From Amycolatopsis iheyensis (GTDB lineage: Bacteria > Actinomycetota > Actinomycetes > Mycobacteriales > Pseudonocardiaceae): a stretch of DNA of 64,000 nt. The DNA is taken from NCBI RefSeq assembly GCF_024703995.1, contig NZ_JAMXQV010000027.1, positions 1 through 64,000 on the forward strand. Direction: 5' to 3'. The notes below the pieces were generated by a model. It had not been told where the DNA came from, made no database searches, and saw only the letters and a list, made by a program, of their open reading frames with translations. Numbering within the stretch: position 1 is the stretch's first letter; every line of letters starts with the position of its first letter. A program made the translations under genes and the position numbers. Shown one piece after another: positions 25,942 through 34,591 of the stretch.

Positions 25942-27284
25942 AGGCCGGCTTCGTCGAGCAACGCGCGCATGCGATCGGCCGGCAACGCCGGGTTGGCGGC
26001 CGCCGCCTCGGCCACCTTGGCGGAGTCGGACAACAGAACCTCCAGCGCCGCCACCGGGACACGCCGATGACGAGCAGCCGCGGCACGCACGGACACCACC
26101 GGATCCCGGGCCAACGCCGCCAGCACAGCCTCAGGCAAGTCCGGCCCCTCGGCGGCGAGCGCCCGGCGACGCGAGTCATCGGCTCCCGCCAGCCTCACGA
26201 AACCCTCCGGCGGGAAGTTCGGGTGCTTCGTCAGGCCCGGCCGGCGCCTCGGGCTCTCACCGTGCTCGCTGACCAGGCCCTCGAGCACCTCCCCCGGCGT
26301 GTCGGGCCGCCAGGCGACGATCCGCCGCACTTCGACGTCTTCGTGCTCGTGCAGGCGCCGCACCACCGCCGCCGGCAGGTCCGGCGATCTCGCCGCGCAG
26401 CGCCGGAAGCACGGGATCGGGGAGTCGAGGTGGGCGACGCGCTCGGCCAGTGGCCGGTCCGGGAGCCAGGTCGGCTGGTCGTGGTCCAGCATCAGCACGG
26501 CAACCACGTCGGACGAGTCGGCGAGGAGCGCGGCGTGCAGTCGCCTTCGGCGGTCCTCCGGCAGGTCCTGGCGGAGGACGACCCGTGCGCGGACAACCGG
26601 GCTGGGGTCTTCCACCAGCCGGTCGACGGCCTCCGGCGGGAGGGCCGGGTTGATCGCGACTTCGGCGCGCAGCTCCTCGTCGCCCGCCAGGCATTCCCGC
26701 AGGGACTCGGCCGTCAACGTCGCGTACGCCGCCGCCGCGGGCCGGGTGGCGGCGTCGGCCATCAGTGCGGCGTGCAGGTCGGCCGGGGCCGGCGGGTGCG
26801 GGTAGCCGGCCGCGGCCGCGCGGACGCGCGGGTCGGGGTCGGCCAGCAGTGCCCGCCGGACCGCGACCGGCATCGCCTCCCACGTCTTGGCGACCGCCGC
26901 GCGGAGCACCGGGTCCTCGTGGCCGGCCAGCCCGGCCAGCCCGCCCGGCCCCGCGTACTCGGCGAGTTCGTCGGGCATCACCCGGACACCGGACCGGATG
27001 GTGTGGTCGACGAAGTTCCTCAGCGCGCACCGGATTTCGACGTCCGGGTGCGCCGCGACGCGCTGCCGCGACGCCGGGGACCGACGTGGTGAATCCAGCG
27101 CCAGCGCGATGGCCGGGTCGCCGAGGTCGAGCAGCCGCGTCACCACGACGTCCGGCAGGTTCGGCTGCCGCCACGCCATCTTCGCCGCCGCGTGGCGGTC
27201 GGCCGTGAGCCGCGACAGCACGTCCACCGGGGCAGCCGGGTTCGCGGCCAATCCGGCCAGGGCCGGGCGCAGACCGTCGACCAT
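25938..27284 (-). CDS. Leucine-rich-repeat-variant / HEAT-like repeat protein
   Basis: The 448-residue protein is built of about eighteen short helical repeats of the LRV/HEAT type (for example HPDVEIRCALRNF, DPDPRVRAAAAGYP, DPVVSVRAAAARH) with a recurring LP-x-x-x-x-x-L-L-D/A motif. Such repeats form curved protein-binding scaffolds. There is no signal peptide, enzyme domain or membrane segment. The start at 27284 gives MVDGLRPALAGLAANPAAP; the frame is open further upstream across the next gene but is not coding-like there. Function unknown. Confidence 0.8.
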   Translation of the reverse strand: MVDGLRPALAGLAANPAAPVDVLSRLTADRHAAAKMAWRQPNLPDVVVTRLLDLGDPAIALALDSPRRSPASRQRVAAHPDVEIRCALRNFVDHTIRSGVRVMPDELAEYAGPGGLAGLAGHEDPVLRAAVAKTWEAMPVAVRRALLADPDPRVRAAAAGYPHPPAPADLHAALMADAATRPAAAAYATLTAESLRECLAGDEELRAEVAINPALPPEAVDRLVEDPSPVVRARVVLRQDLPEDRRRRLHAALLADSSDVVAVLMLDHDQPTWLPDRPLAERVAHLDSPIPCFRRCAARSPDLPAAVVRRLHEHEDVEVRRIVAWRPDTPGEVLEGLVSEHGESPRRRPGLTKHPNFPPEGFVRLAGADDSRRRALAAEGPDLPEAVLAALARDPVVSVRAAAARHRRVPVAALEVLLSDSAKVAEAAAANPALPADRMRALLDEAGL

Positions 27285-27301
27285 GGTCGGCACTGTAGCG
27301 C

Positions 27302-28201
27302 TCAGAAGAGGGTCGCGGGCTCGACCGGCTCCGGCTCGGGCAGCGGTTCGACGCCGGGCGTCAGGGCTCGGACGTCGTCGTGGAAGCGGCGGGCCAGGGC
27401 CGGCGCCTCTTCGTTGTCGGGCGTGTGCACGAACACCGTCGGCGTCCGGCCCTCCGTTAGCCAGCCGGAGACCACCTCGGTCCACGGCCGCCACCCCTCG
27501 ACCGTCTCCTCGACCGAGTCGCGGCCCAGGTAGCGGACGATCGGCTGGTCGGTCAGGGCCCGCGTCCGCCGCGGCAGCCGCGGTTTCTTCGCCCAGGCGT
27601 CCTGCTCGGCCTCGCCGGCCGGCGGGCGCTGGAAGAAAACGGTGGTGTCGAACGGCACCCACTCGGCGCCGGCGTCGGTGAGCGCCCGTTCCAGCAGTGA
27701 CGTCGAACCGGCGTCGCTGAAGAACTCCGGGTGGCGCACCTCCACCGCGCGCCGGAGGCCCGCGGGCAGCCGGCGCAGGAAGCGGCCGAGCGCATCGACG
27801 TCCGCCGGGCCGAACGAGCCGGGCAGCTGGGTCCACAGCACCGCCCGGTCACCGAGGGGCTCGACGGCGTCCAGGAACGCCCGCATCTCGGCCTCGACCC
27901 CGGCGAACCGGCGCTCGTGCGTGACGAGCTTGGGCACCTTGACCACGAACCGGAAGCCGGGGCCGGTCTGCTGCGCCCACGTCTCGACCGTGCTCCGGGC
28001 CGGGGTCGCGTAGAACGTGGTGTTGCCCTCGACCGCCGTGCACCAGCCGGCGTAGGCCCGCAGGCGCTCCTTGGCCGGGAGCGCCTGCGGGAAGAACCGG
28101 CCGGGCCACGCCTTGTGGTTCCACATCGCGCAACCGACGTGCAGACGTGCCACCGGCGTCAGCGTCGGTGAAACCGCGGCTGCGGCCGGCTCCGTTGTCA
28201 T
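27302..28201 (-). CDS. DUF72 family protein
   Basis: The 299-residue protein begins its domain with LHVGCAMWNHKAWPGRFFP and continues with AGWCTAVEGNTTFYATP, FRFVVKVPKLVTHERRF and RRAVEVRHPEFF, all DUF72 (YecE) hallmarks. The fold is a TIM barrel; the biochemical role is not established. The ATG at 28201 is used because the family starts there; the upstream frame extension is poor in motif content. It is followed by the LRV-repeat gene 17 bases on. Confidence 0.9.
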   Translation of the reverse strand: MTTEPAAAAVSPTLTPVARLHVGCAMWNHKAWPGRFFPQALPAKERLRAYAGWCTAVEGNTTFYATPARSTVETWAQQTGPGFRFVVKVPKLVTHERRFAGVEAEMRAFLDAVEPLGDRAVLWTQLPGSFGPADVDALGRFLRRLPAGLRRAVEVRHPEFFSDAGSTSLLERALTDAGAEWVPFDTTVFFQRPPAGEAEQDAWAKKPRLPRRTRALTDQPIVRYLGRDSVEETVEGWRPWTEVVSGWLTEGRTPTVFVHTPDNEEAPALARRFHDDVRALTPGVEPLPEPEPVEPATLF

Positions 28202-28223
28202 ACCGGTGATCGTGCCAGGCAGG

Positions 28224-28619
28224 TCACAACGCCGGGCCCTGGGTGCGGTACCACAGCGCGAGTTCCTCACCCTCGCTCAGCTTCGGAGGCTCATCCGCCA
28301 GCGGACGCCACCCCATCACGTGCGAGAGATCCCGTTCGAGCCAGCACAAGCGCATCCTCAGCTCGGCGTGCGCGGCGAACAGCTTCGCTTCGTCCACCGC
28401 GCCACTCAGGCCGCGCCAGCGCTCGAAGTGCGCGACGGCGCTCGCGAGCACCGGCGCGGCCGGGTGCGACGGCCGCACCTGGCGCTTCGCCTTGACCAAG
28501 CGGGCATACGCCCGGCTGGTCTCACGGAAGCTCGCCCCGCCGTCGAGGCGCGGACGCACCAGGCGTGGCACGCCCACCAGGTCGTGGCGAGCCTGCTCGA
28601 GGACGCGCCGGGCCGCCAT
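28224..28619 (-). CDS. Hypothetical protein
   Basis: The 131-residue product is helical and charged (AELRMRLCWLERDLSHVMGWRPLADEPPKLSEGEELALWYR) with no signal peptide or membrane segment. It lies four bases behind the stop of the dehydratase gene and before the DUF72 gene on the same strand. Codon pattern is strongly GC3-biased, supporting a real gene. I do not recognise a family. Confidence 0.65.
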   Translation of the reverse strand: MAARRVLEQARHDLVGVPRLVRPRLDGGASFRETSRAYARLVKAKRQVRPSHPAAPVLASAVAHFERWRGLSGAVDEAKLFAAHAELRMRLCWLERDLSHVMGWRPLADEPPKLSEGEELALWYRTQGPAL

Positions 28620-28623
28620 CGGC

Positions 28624-29760
28624 TCAGCGGGGCAGCTCGTGCCGCGTGACGGCGGCTTCGTCGAGGTCGATGCCCAGGCCCGGCCGGTCCGGGACGAGGA
28701 CGTGGCCGTCGGCGTAGCGGAGGCGGGTGTCTTCGGTCAGCAGCGTCTCGAAGTTGTAGATGCCTTTCTCCGCGGCGAAGTACTCGACGACCAGCGTGTT
28801 GGCGATGGCGGCGCAGAGGTGGGTGTGCAGGTTGTGGTGCCAGTGCGGGGCCATCGGCACGCCGAAGCTGTCGGCGGTGTGCGCGATCCTCAGCCACTCG
28901 GTGACGCCGCCCGCGACGCCCGCGTCGGCTTGGACGATGGCCGCGGCGCCCGCCTCCAGCAGGCCGCGGAACTCCCAGCGGGTCTGGTGGATCTCCCCGG
29001 TCGCGACCGGGGTGGCGGTGTGGCGGGCCAGCTCGGCGTGCCCGGCGATCGCGTCCGGCGCCAGGGGTTCCTCGAACCACCAGACGCCGGCGTCCCCCGC
29101 CGCGCGTTCGAACGCCGCGATCGCCGCGCGCGCCTCGGCCACCGAGCGGTACGCGTTGTTGGCGTCGAGCGCGAGCCGTCCGGTGCCGTCGATCGCCTCG
29201 ACCGCGGCCGCGACCCGGCGGGCGTCCTCGGCGACGCTCAGGCCGCCGACCTTGATCTTGTGGTCGGTGAAGCCCTGGCCCCGGTTGAAGGCGATCTCGG
29301 CGGTGACCGCGTCGGCCCAGTCGCCGTCGCCGTCGCGGTAGTAGCCGCCGGACGCGTACGCGGGCAACGGCTCGGTCGATCCGCCGAGCAGGACCGCGAG
29401 GGGCTGCCGGGCGCGCTGGGCCTTGAGGTCCCACACCGCGATGTCGAGCGCGGACAGCGCACGCAGGACCGCGCCGCGCCGGCCGGCCAGCAGGGTCTCC
29501 TGGTAGGCCCGGCTCCACAGGCCGACGATGTCGTCGGCGTCGGCGCCCAGGTAGCCCGGCGCGAGGAGCTCGTCGACGCACCCGCGGGTGAGCGGCCCGC
29601 CCGCGGTGCCGGCGTAGGTGTAGCCCAGGCCGGTGCGGCCGTCGGAGTCGGTGACCTCGACCAGGACGTAGTGGCGGTCGGCGAGGACGCGGTTGGACAT
29701 CCGGGTCGCCCGGCTCACCGGGACGCTGACGGCGCGGGTGCGGATGGTGCTGATCTTCAC
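28624..29760 (-). CDS. Mandelate racemase/muconate-lactonizing (enolase superfamily) dehydratase
   Basis: The 378-residue protein has the N-terminal capping domain (1-120) and the barrel. The general base is in DHKIKVGG (KxK). The metal ligands are Asp in LALDANNAY, Glu in WWFEEPLAPD and Glu in ATGEIHQTRWEF. PHWHHNLHTHL supplies a His-rich loop near the C-terminus. Members dehydrate or isomerise acid sugars and related carboxylates. The GTG start at 29760 follows AAAGGAC. It is the last gene of a catabolic operon with aldehyde dehydrogenase and a two-subunit ThDP decarboxylase, so it probably forms the 2-oxo acid that feeds them. Confidence 0.9.
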   Translation of the reverse strand: MKISTIRTRAVSVPVSRATRMSNRVLADRHYVLVEVTDSDGRTGLGYTYAGTAGGPLTRGCVDELLAPGYLGADADDIVGLWSRAYQETLLAGRRGAVLRALSALDIAVWDLKAQRARQPLAVLLGGSTEPLPAYASGGYYRDGDGDWADAVTAEIAFNRGQGFTDHKIKVGGLSVAEDARRVAAAVEAIDGTGRLALDANNAYRSVAEARAAIAAFERAAGDAGVWWFEEPLAPDAIAGHAELARHTATPVATGEIHQTRWEFRGLLEAGAAAIVQADAGVAGGVTEWLRIAHTADSFGVPMAPHWHHNLHTHLCAAIANTLVVEYFAAEKGIYNFETLLTEDTRLRYADGHVLVPDRPGLGIDLDEAAVTRHELPR

Positions 29761-29778
29761 GGGAGAAGTCCTTTGTGG

Positions 29779-31123
29779 TCAGGCGGCGCGGATGGTGCGC
29801 AGGTTGGCGAACTCGAGGGCGCCGGCGGTGCCGAGCTCACGGCCGTGGCCGCTGGCTTTCACCCCGCCGACGGGCAGCCGGGGGTCGGACTCGGAGATCC
29901 GGTTGACGAACACCGACCCCACGGCGAGCCGGGCGGCGACGTCGGCCGCGCGTCCCGGGTCGGCGGTCCACACGGAACTGCTGAGCCCGTACCGGCTCGC
30001 GTTCGCCGCCGCGACCGCCTCGGCGTCGGTCCGCACGCGCAGGATCGCGCCGAGCGGCCCGAAGGTTTCTTCGCGGAAGGTGACGTCATCGGCGTCCGGG
30101 ACTTCGATGACGGTCGGCGGGAACCACGCCCCGGGCCGCTCGTCCGGGTGGCCGCCGGTGAGCAGCCGCGCTCCCCCGGCCAATGCCGTGGACAGCTGGT
30201 GCCGCAGTTCATCGCGGAGGTCTGCGCGCGCCATCGGGCCGATCTCGGTGCGTTCGTCGGCCGGGTCGCCGACGACCAGCCGCCGGGCGCCGTCGACCAC
30301 CGCGTCGACGAACTCGTCGGCGACGTCCTGGTGGACGATGAGGCGCTTGGCGGCGATGCAGCTCTGCCCGGTGTTGAGGAACCGCGAGCGCACCGCGGCG
30401 GCCGCGGCCGCGGGGACGTCGGCGTCGCTCAGCACCAGGAACGGGTCGGAGCCGCCGAGCTCCAGCACGGCCTTCTTCACCGCGGCGCCGGCCCGGGCGC
30501 CGACGAGCGCGCCGACCTTGTTGCTGCCGGTGAACGCGACGGCCGCGACGCGCGGGTCGTCGATGAGCGGCCCGATCCGCGACGGTGGCAGCAGCACCGA
30601 CGTCAACGTGCCTTCGCCGAACGCTTCGTCGAACAGCTCCTGGACGGCCCGCGCACCCGGAGACGTTGTCGGCGTGCTTGAGCACCACCGCGCCGCCGAT
30701 CGCGACCACCGGCACCATCGAGCGGACGACCTGCCAGAACGGGTAGTTCCACGGCATGATCGCCAGCACCACGCCGAGCGGCGTCACCCGCAGGTGTGCG
30801 GTGTCCGGCGGGACCGAGACCGGTTGTGGCGCAAGCAAAGCGGGTAACTGGCCCGCGTAGTGCTCGCACGCGAACGCGCACTTCTCGATCTCGGCGAGGG
30901 ACTCGCGCAGCGGCTTGCCCATCTCGGTGGTGGCCAGCAGAGCGTTCTCCGCGGCTCGCGCCCGGAAGAGATCGGCGAGGCGCCGCAACGCTTTCGCGCG
31001 ATCGCCGCCCGGTTCCGCGACGGCGGCGGCCGCGCGGCCGAGGACGCGCTCGACGTCCTCCGGCTTGGTGTGCTCGTACGTCGCAAGAGGACGGCCGGTC
31101 GCCGGGTTGACTGTGGTGATCAT
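29779..31123 (-). pseudogene. Aldehyde dehydrogenase with internal frameshift
   Basis: An ALDH-superfamily protein is encoded in two frames. The N-terminal half (MITTVNPATGRPLATYEH to VVLKHADNVSGCA) runs from 31123. The C-terminal half, with the catalytic Glu in VLELGGSDPF and Cys in NTGQSCIAAKR, lies in another frame down to 29779. The break is near 30650-30660, where GCGGGCC would read on correctly (ARAVQELF) with two more bases. This is either a real 2-bp loss or a sequencing error. Its ATG overlaps the previous stop (ATGA). It resembles succinate-semialdehyde-type dehydrogenases and would oxidise the aldehyde made by the upstream decarboxylase. Confidence 0.85.
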
Positions 31124-31704
31124 CGGCCGGTTCCCGTGCGGGCGAGCAGCCAGTCCTGGAACCGCCGGCCGAGAATCACCGGATCCTCCAGCAGCTTCGG
31201 CACGTCCACGGCGTTGCCGGGTTCGAGGCGCACGTGCAGCAGGGCGGGCCCGTCGACGTCTTCCAGTTCCGTCCACGCCGTGCGCAGTTCGTCGGCGGTG
31301 GCCGCCACCCGGGTGGTCCAGCCCGCGGCGGCCGCCATCCGGCCGAGGTCGAGGCGCCCGGCGTGGGTCGGGAGGTTCGCGGTGGCGCCGTAGACGGCGT
31401 TGTCCAGCAACACCATCAGCAGTTTCCGCGGCCGCAGGTAGCCGGCGGTGCCGAGCACGTTCGGGTTCATCAGCAGCGAGCCGTCGCCTTCGATGGTGAC
31501 GACGCGGGGAACGGGCGCGTCGTCGAGGTGCAGGGCGAGACCGGTGGCGACGGACCCGGCGAGTCCCATCGAGTCCAGCAGGTACAGGTGGTTGGGGCGG
31601 TCCGCGATCGCGGCCAGCTCCCGGCTGGACGCGGCGCAGGTGACCACGACCGGGACGTCGTGGGTGAGCTCGGCCAGCACGGTCAGCGCGTCGAGGCGTT
31701 TCAT
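31120..31704 (-). CDS. ThDP-dependent decarboxylase, pyrophosphate-binding (beta) subunit
   Basis: The 194-residue protein has the ThDP motif GDGSLLMNPNVL...LLDNAVYG (GDG to N spacing typical) and matches the C-terminal half of sulfopyruvate/phosphonopyruvate decarboxylases (ComE type). It pairs with the 175-residue protein encoded just upstream, which holds the PYR half. Together they should decarboxylate a 2-oxo acid to an aldehyde. The stop overlaps the ALDH start, so expression is coupled. Confidence 0.88.
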   Translation of the reverse strand: MKRLDALTVLAELTHDVPVVVTCAASSRELAAIADRPNHLYLLDSMGLAGSVATGLALHLDDAPVPRVVTIEGDGSLLMNPNVLGTAGYLRPRKLLMVLLDNAVYGATANLPTHAGRLDLGRMAAAAGWTTRVAATADELRTAWTELEDVDGPALLHVRLEPGNAVDVPKLLEDPVILGRRFQDWLLARTGTGR

Positions 31705-31707
31705 CCT

Positions 31708-32235
31708 TCAGGCCCCCTTTCCGTCGGTGGCCCAGAAGTGCGCCAGGACGGCGACCGGGCGGAACGTCATGCGCGCGTGCGTGCCGGCTTCCTCGACCAC
31801 GGCCGCCCAGTCCTGCGGTGTGCTGCGCCGGTCGAGCTCGAACACGGGCACGCCGATCCGGGCCAGCAGCGCCGGCGCGTACTGGCTGAAGGTGTGGATC
31901 ATCGAGTTGTACTCGCCGAGGCCGCCGCGGGTGTTCGCCACGATCAGCAGCGGCAGGTGGTAGGCGATCGAGAACGTCGTGAGCGCGGTCAGCGCGTTGC
32001 CGAAGCCGTTGTCCTGCATGACGATCGCCCCGAACCCGCCCGCGAGTGGCAGCGCGCCGAGCACCCCGATCGCCTCTTCTTCGCGGGACAGCGGGAAGAC
32101 CCGCGCCCCGCCGTCCTGTTCGGACAGATCGGTGATCACCGGGGCGACGCTGACGGACGGGACGTAGCCGATGAGGTCGGGTTTCGCCGCGCGGATGCCG
32201 TCGGCGACCGAAGCCGCGTAGGTCGTCGAAGCCAT
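31708..32235 (-). CDS. ThDP-dependent decarboxylase, PYR-domain (alpha) subunit
   Basis: The 175-residue protein matches the N-terminal half of split ThDP decarboxylases (ComD-like). SREEEAIGVLGALPLAGG carries the Glu that activates the cofactor, followed by MQDNGFGNALTALTTF. The ATG at 32235 follows AAGGAG. It is the first gene of the operon and starts about 20-54 bases from three AGTA-N6-TACT-like sites. The substrate is not certain. Sulfopyruvate and phosphonopyruvate decarboxylases share this split form. Confidence 0.88.
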   Translation of the reverse strand: MASTTYAASVADGIRAAKPDLIGYVPSVSVAPVITDLSEQDGGARVFPLSREEEAIGVLGALPLAGGFGAIVMQDNGFGNALTALTTFSIAYHLPLLIVANTRGGLGEYNSMIHTFSQYAPALLARIGVPVFELDRRSTPQDWAAVVEEAGTHARMTFRPVAVLAHFWATDGKGA

Positions 32236-32254
32236 TGAACTCCTTCCAGATGCG

Positions 32255-32289
32255 AGTAACGTACTACTGATACCAAGTAGCATGCAACT
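32255..32289. promoter_or_regulatory. GntR-type operators before the decarboxylase operon
   Basis: AGTAACGTACTACT (32255-32268) and AGTAGCATGCAACT (32276-32289) follow the pattern AGTA-N6-TACT, the second with one change. The perfect form AGTAGCATGCTACT lies before the transporter gene at 34493. Their placement around the GntR gene makes it the likely binder. Confidence 0.6.
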
Positions 32290-32327
32290 GGTGGATATAT
32301 CGGATCACTACCCGCACACTCGCGGGG

Positions 32328-33077
32328 TCAGAGGACGATCTGCTCCCCGGCCGGGACGGCGATCTCGACCCACCGGCGCCATTCCGCGACCAGGCCGCGG
32401 TTGTCGTCGCTGCTGTGCGTCACCAGCAGGTCGCCCGAGCGGAAGATGTGCTTGCGCATCGCGCGCTCGGCGGCCACGCCGTCCCGCTTGCGCAGCGCCT
32501 CGACGATGTCCCGGTGGTCCTTCAGCGCCGTCTCGACCGGCTGGTAGCGCGGCACGCTGAGCCGGCCGTCGAGCGCCAGGGTCTGCCGCAGCTCGCTGAC
32601 GATCTTGGCGAGCCGGGCGTTGCCGCCGGCCCGCAGGATCAGGTCGTGCAGGCGTTCGTCGGCGGCGAAGTACTCGGGACTGGCGTCGGCGAGTGACTCC
32701 ATGATCCGGTACTCGGCCAGCATCGCCTCGTCGTCGCGCGAGGTCAGCACCGCCGCGGCGTTGCGGCAGGCCGGCGGCTCGAGCAGCAGGCGCAGGCTGC
32801 ACAGCTCGACGATGCCGCGGCCGTCCTGGCCGAGGACCCGGGCGCCGCGGTTGCGCTCGATGCGCACGAGACCGACGTCGGCGAGCTTGAGCAGGGCTTC
32901 GCGCACCGGCGTGCGGGAGGCGCCGAACATCTCCCCCAGCTCGCGCGAGGAGTAGAGCACGCCCTGGGTCAGCTTGCCCGCGCGGATCGCGTCCCGGATG
33001 TCGGCGGCGATCTGCTCGGACTTGCTGTCCGCCTGGGTCTCCTGCGTCACTGGCCTCTCCGGGATGCTGGCGGGCAC
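32328..33077 (-). CDS. GntR-family (FadR/FCD) transcriptional regulator
   Basis: The 249-residue protein has the GntR winged helix (residues 20-85, YSSRELGEMFGASRTPVREALLKLADVGLVRIERNRGARV) and an FCD ligand domain with metal-type His/Asp positions (ERLHDLILRAGG, DHRDIVEALRKRD, RKHIFRSGDLL). FCD regulators sense organic acids. It lies between the transporter and the decarboxylase operon and probably represses both. The GTG at 33077 is used; another GTG at 33050 with GAGAGG is also possible. Confidence 0.9.
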   Translation of the reverse strand: MPASIPERPVTQETQADSKSEQIAADIRDAIRAGKLTQGVLYSSRELGEMFGASRTPVREALLKLADVGLVRIERNRGARVLGQDGRGIVELCSLRLLLEPPACRNAAAVLTSRDDEAMLAEYRIMESLADASPEYFAADERLHDLILRAGGNARLAKIVSELRQTLALDGRLSVPRYQPVETALKDHRDIVEALRKRDGVAAERAMRKHIFRSGDLLVTHSSDDNRGLVAEWRRWVEIAVPAGEQIVL

Positions 33078-33112
33078 GGTGGGTCACCGGGCCGCGCCCG
33101 CCAGCATATCGC

Positions 33113-34447
33113 CTAGGGGGCCACGAGCCGGGCGGCCCGGCGGCGGCGGGCGGCGACCGCCAGCCCGGCCAGCACCGCCAGTCCGACGACGTTGGCCGAG
33201 ATCATCACGGTCATGGACAAGCCGGTGTTGCCACCCGAAGCGTCCTCGATCCACCCGACCGCGAAGGGGCTCACGAACCCGGCGGCGTTGCCCAGCGAAT
33301 TGATCAGCGCGAGGCCGCTGGCGGCGCCGACGCCCGCGAGGTACGCGGTCGGCACGGCCCAGAACAGCGGCTTGGCCGTCTGCGCGGCCATGGTCGCGAC
33401 GGTGATCACGGCGAACGCGGCGGCGGGGACGCCGAGCAGGAGCGCGGTGCCGATGAACGTCACGAGGGAGACGAGCAGCGCGACGGTGACCGGCCGCGCC
33501 GACCCGCCGGGGCGCACGACCCGGCCGGTGACGAACATGCAGATCGCCGAGAGCAGGAACGGCACTGCGGACAGCCAGCCGACCTGGGTGCTGCTGAGCC
33601 CGTGGCCGACGCCCTTGATCACCGACGGCATCCAGTACGTCAGCGGATAAGCACCGCACAGCACGAAGAAGTAGACGGCGCACAGGGCGATGACGCGCTT
33701 GTCCTTCAAGGCGGCCCAGTGCCCGCGAGGCGCGCTCGTCGCCCGCTCGGCGTCCTCGGCGGCGAGGGTCGAGGTCAGCCATTCGCGTTCGGGCTCGGTG
33801 AGCCAGCGCGCCTTTTCCGGCCGGTCGGTGAGCGCGAAGAAGCCGATGACCCCGAGGACGACCGCGGGGATCCCGCCGAGGATGAAGACCCAGCGCCAGC
33901 CGTCGATCCCGAAGGCGCCGTCGAAGGTGTCGAGGATCCAGCCGTTGACCGGGTTGCCGATGACGCTGGCGACCGGAATGGACACCATGACGGTCGCGAC
34001 CACCTTGGTGCGGCGAGTGTTCGGGTACCACTGGGTGAGGTAGAGCAGAATGCCCGGGAAGAACCCGGCTTCGGCCACGCCGAGCAGGAACCGCAGGGCG
34101 TAGACGGTGGTCAGGTTGGGCGCGAGCGCGGTCGCGGCGGCGACCAGGCCCCAGGTCACGAGGATGCGGGCCAGCCACACCCGCGCGCCGACCTTCGCCA
34201 GGATCATGTTGCTGGGGACCTCGGCGAGGATGTACCCGACGAAGAAGATCCCGGCGGCGAACCCGTACTGGGTCGCGCTCATCCCGAACTCGTGCTCCAT
34301 GCCGAACTTGGCGAAACTGATGTTGATCCGATCCAGGTAGCTGACGAAGTACCCCAGCACGAGCAGCGGAACGACCCGGCGGGTCACTTTCCGCATCGCG
34401 CTGGTCTCGATCGGGCTCCCAGCTCTGGGCAGCACACGCGACATCAT
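33113..34447 (-). CDS. MFS transporter, anion:cation symporter (ACS) family
   Basis: The 444-residue protein has twelve membrane helices and ACS signatures: LGYFVSYLDRINISFAK in helix 1, RFLLGVAEAGFFPGILLYLTQWYP in helix 4 and a long central loop. ACS members import sugar acids, tartrate, phthalate and similar organic anions with protons. The match with a downstream dehydratase, decarboxylase and dehydrogenase suggests it imports the substrate of that pathway. A perfect AGTAGCATGCTACT palindrome lies 46 bases before its start. Confidence 0.92.
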   Translation of the reverse strand: MMSRVLPRAGSPIETSAMRKVTRRVVPLLVLGYFVSYLDRINISFAKFGMEHEFGMSATQYGFAAGIFFVGYILAEVPSNMILAKVGARVWLARILVTWGLVAAATALAPNLTTVYALRFLLGVAEAGFFPGILLYLTQWYPNTRRTKVVATVMVSIPVASVIGNPVNGWILDTFDGAFGIDGWRWVFILGGIPAVVLGVIGFFALTDRPEKARWLTEPEREWLTSTLAAEDAERATSAPRGHWAALKDKRVIALCAVYFFVLCGAYPLTYWMPSVIKGVGHGLSSTQVGWLSAVPFLLSAICMFVTGRVVRPGGSARPVTVALLVSLVTFIGTALLLGVPAAAFAVITVATMAAQTAKPLFWAVPTAYLAGVGAASGLALINSLGNAAGFVSPFAVGWIEDASGGNTGLSMTVMISANVVGLAVLAGLAVAARRRRAARLVAP

Positions 34448-34492
34448 GCCTCCGAACCCACGTCGTCGTGGTCTGGCAGGCCACTCTATTTG

Positions 34493-34506
34493 AGTAGCAT
34501 GCTACT
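34493..34506. promoter_or_regulatory. GntR-type operator before the ACS transporter
   Basis: AGTAGCATGCTACT is a perfect 14-bp palindrome, 46 bases upstream of the transporter start. It is nearly the same as the site at 32276. Confidence 0.65.
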
Positions 34507-34591
34507 TGTTGAGGTGGCACGTTAGCCCGAGTTGAGGAGGGGTACAAGAGGGGTACTGATGTCGATCACTCGCCGCGAAGGGCGCCGTGAG

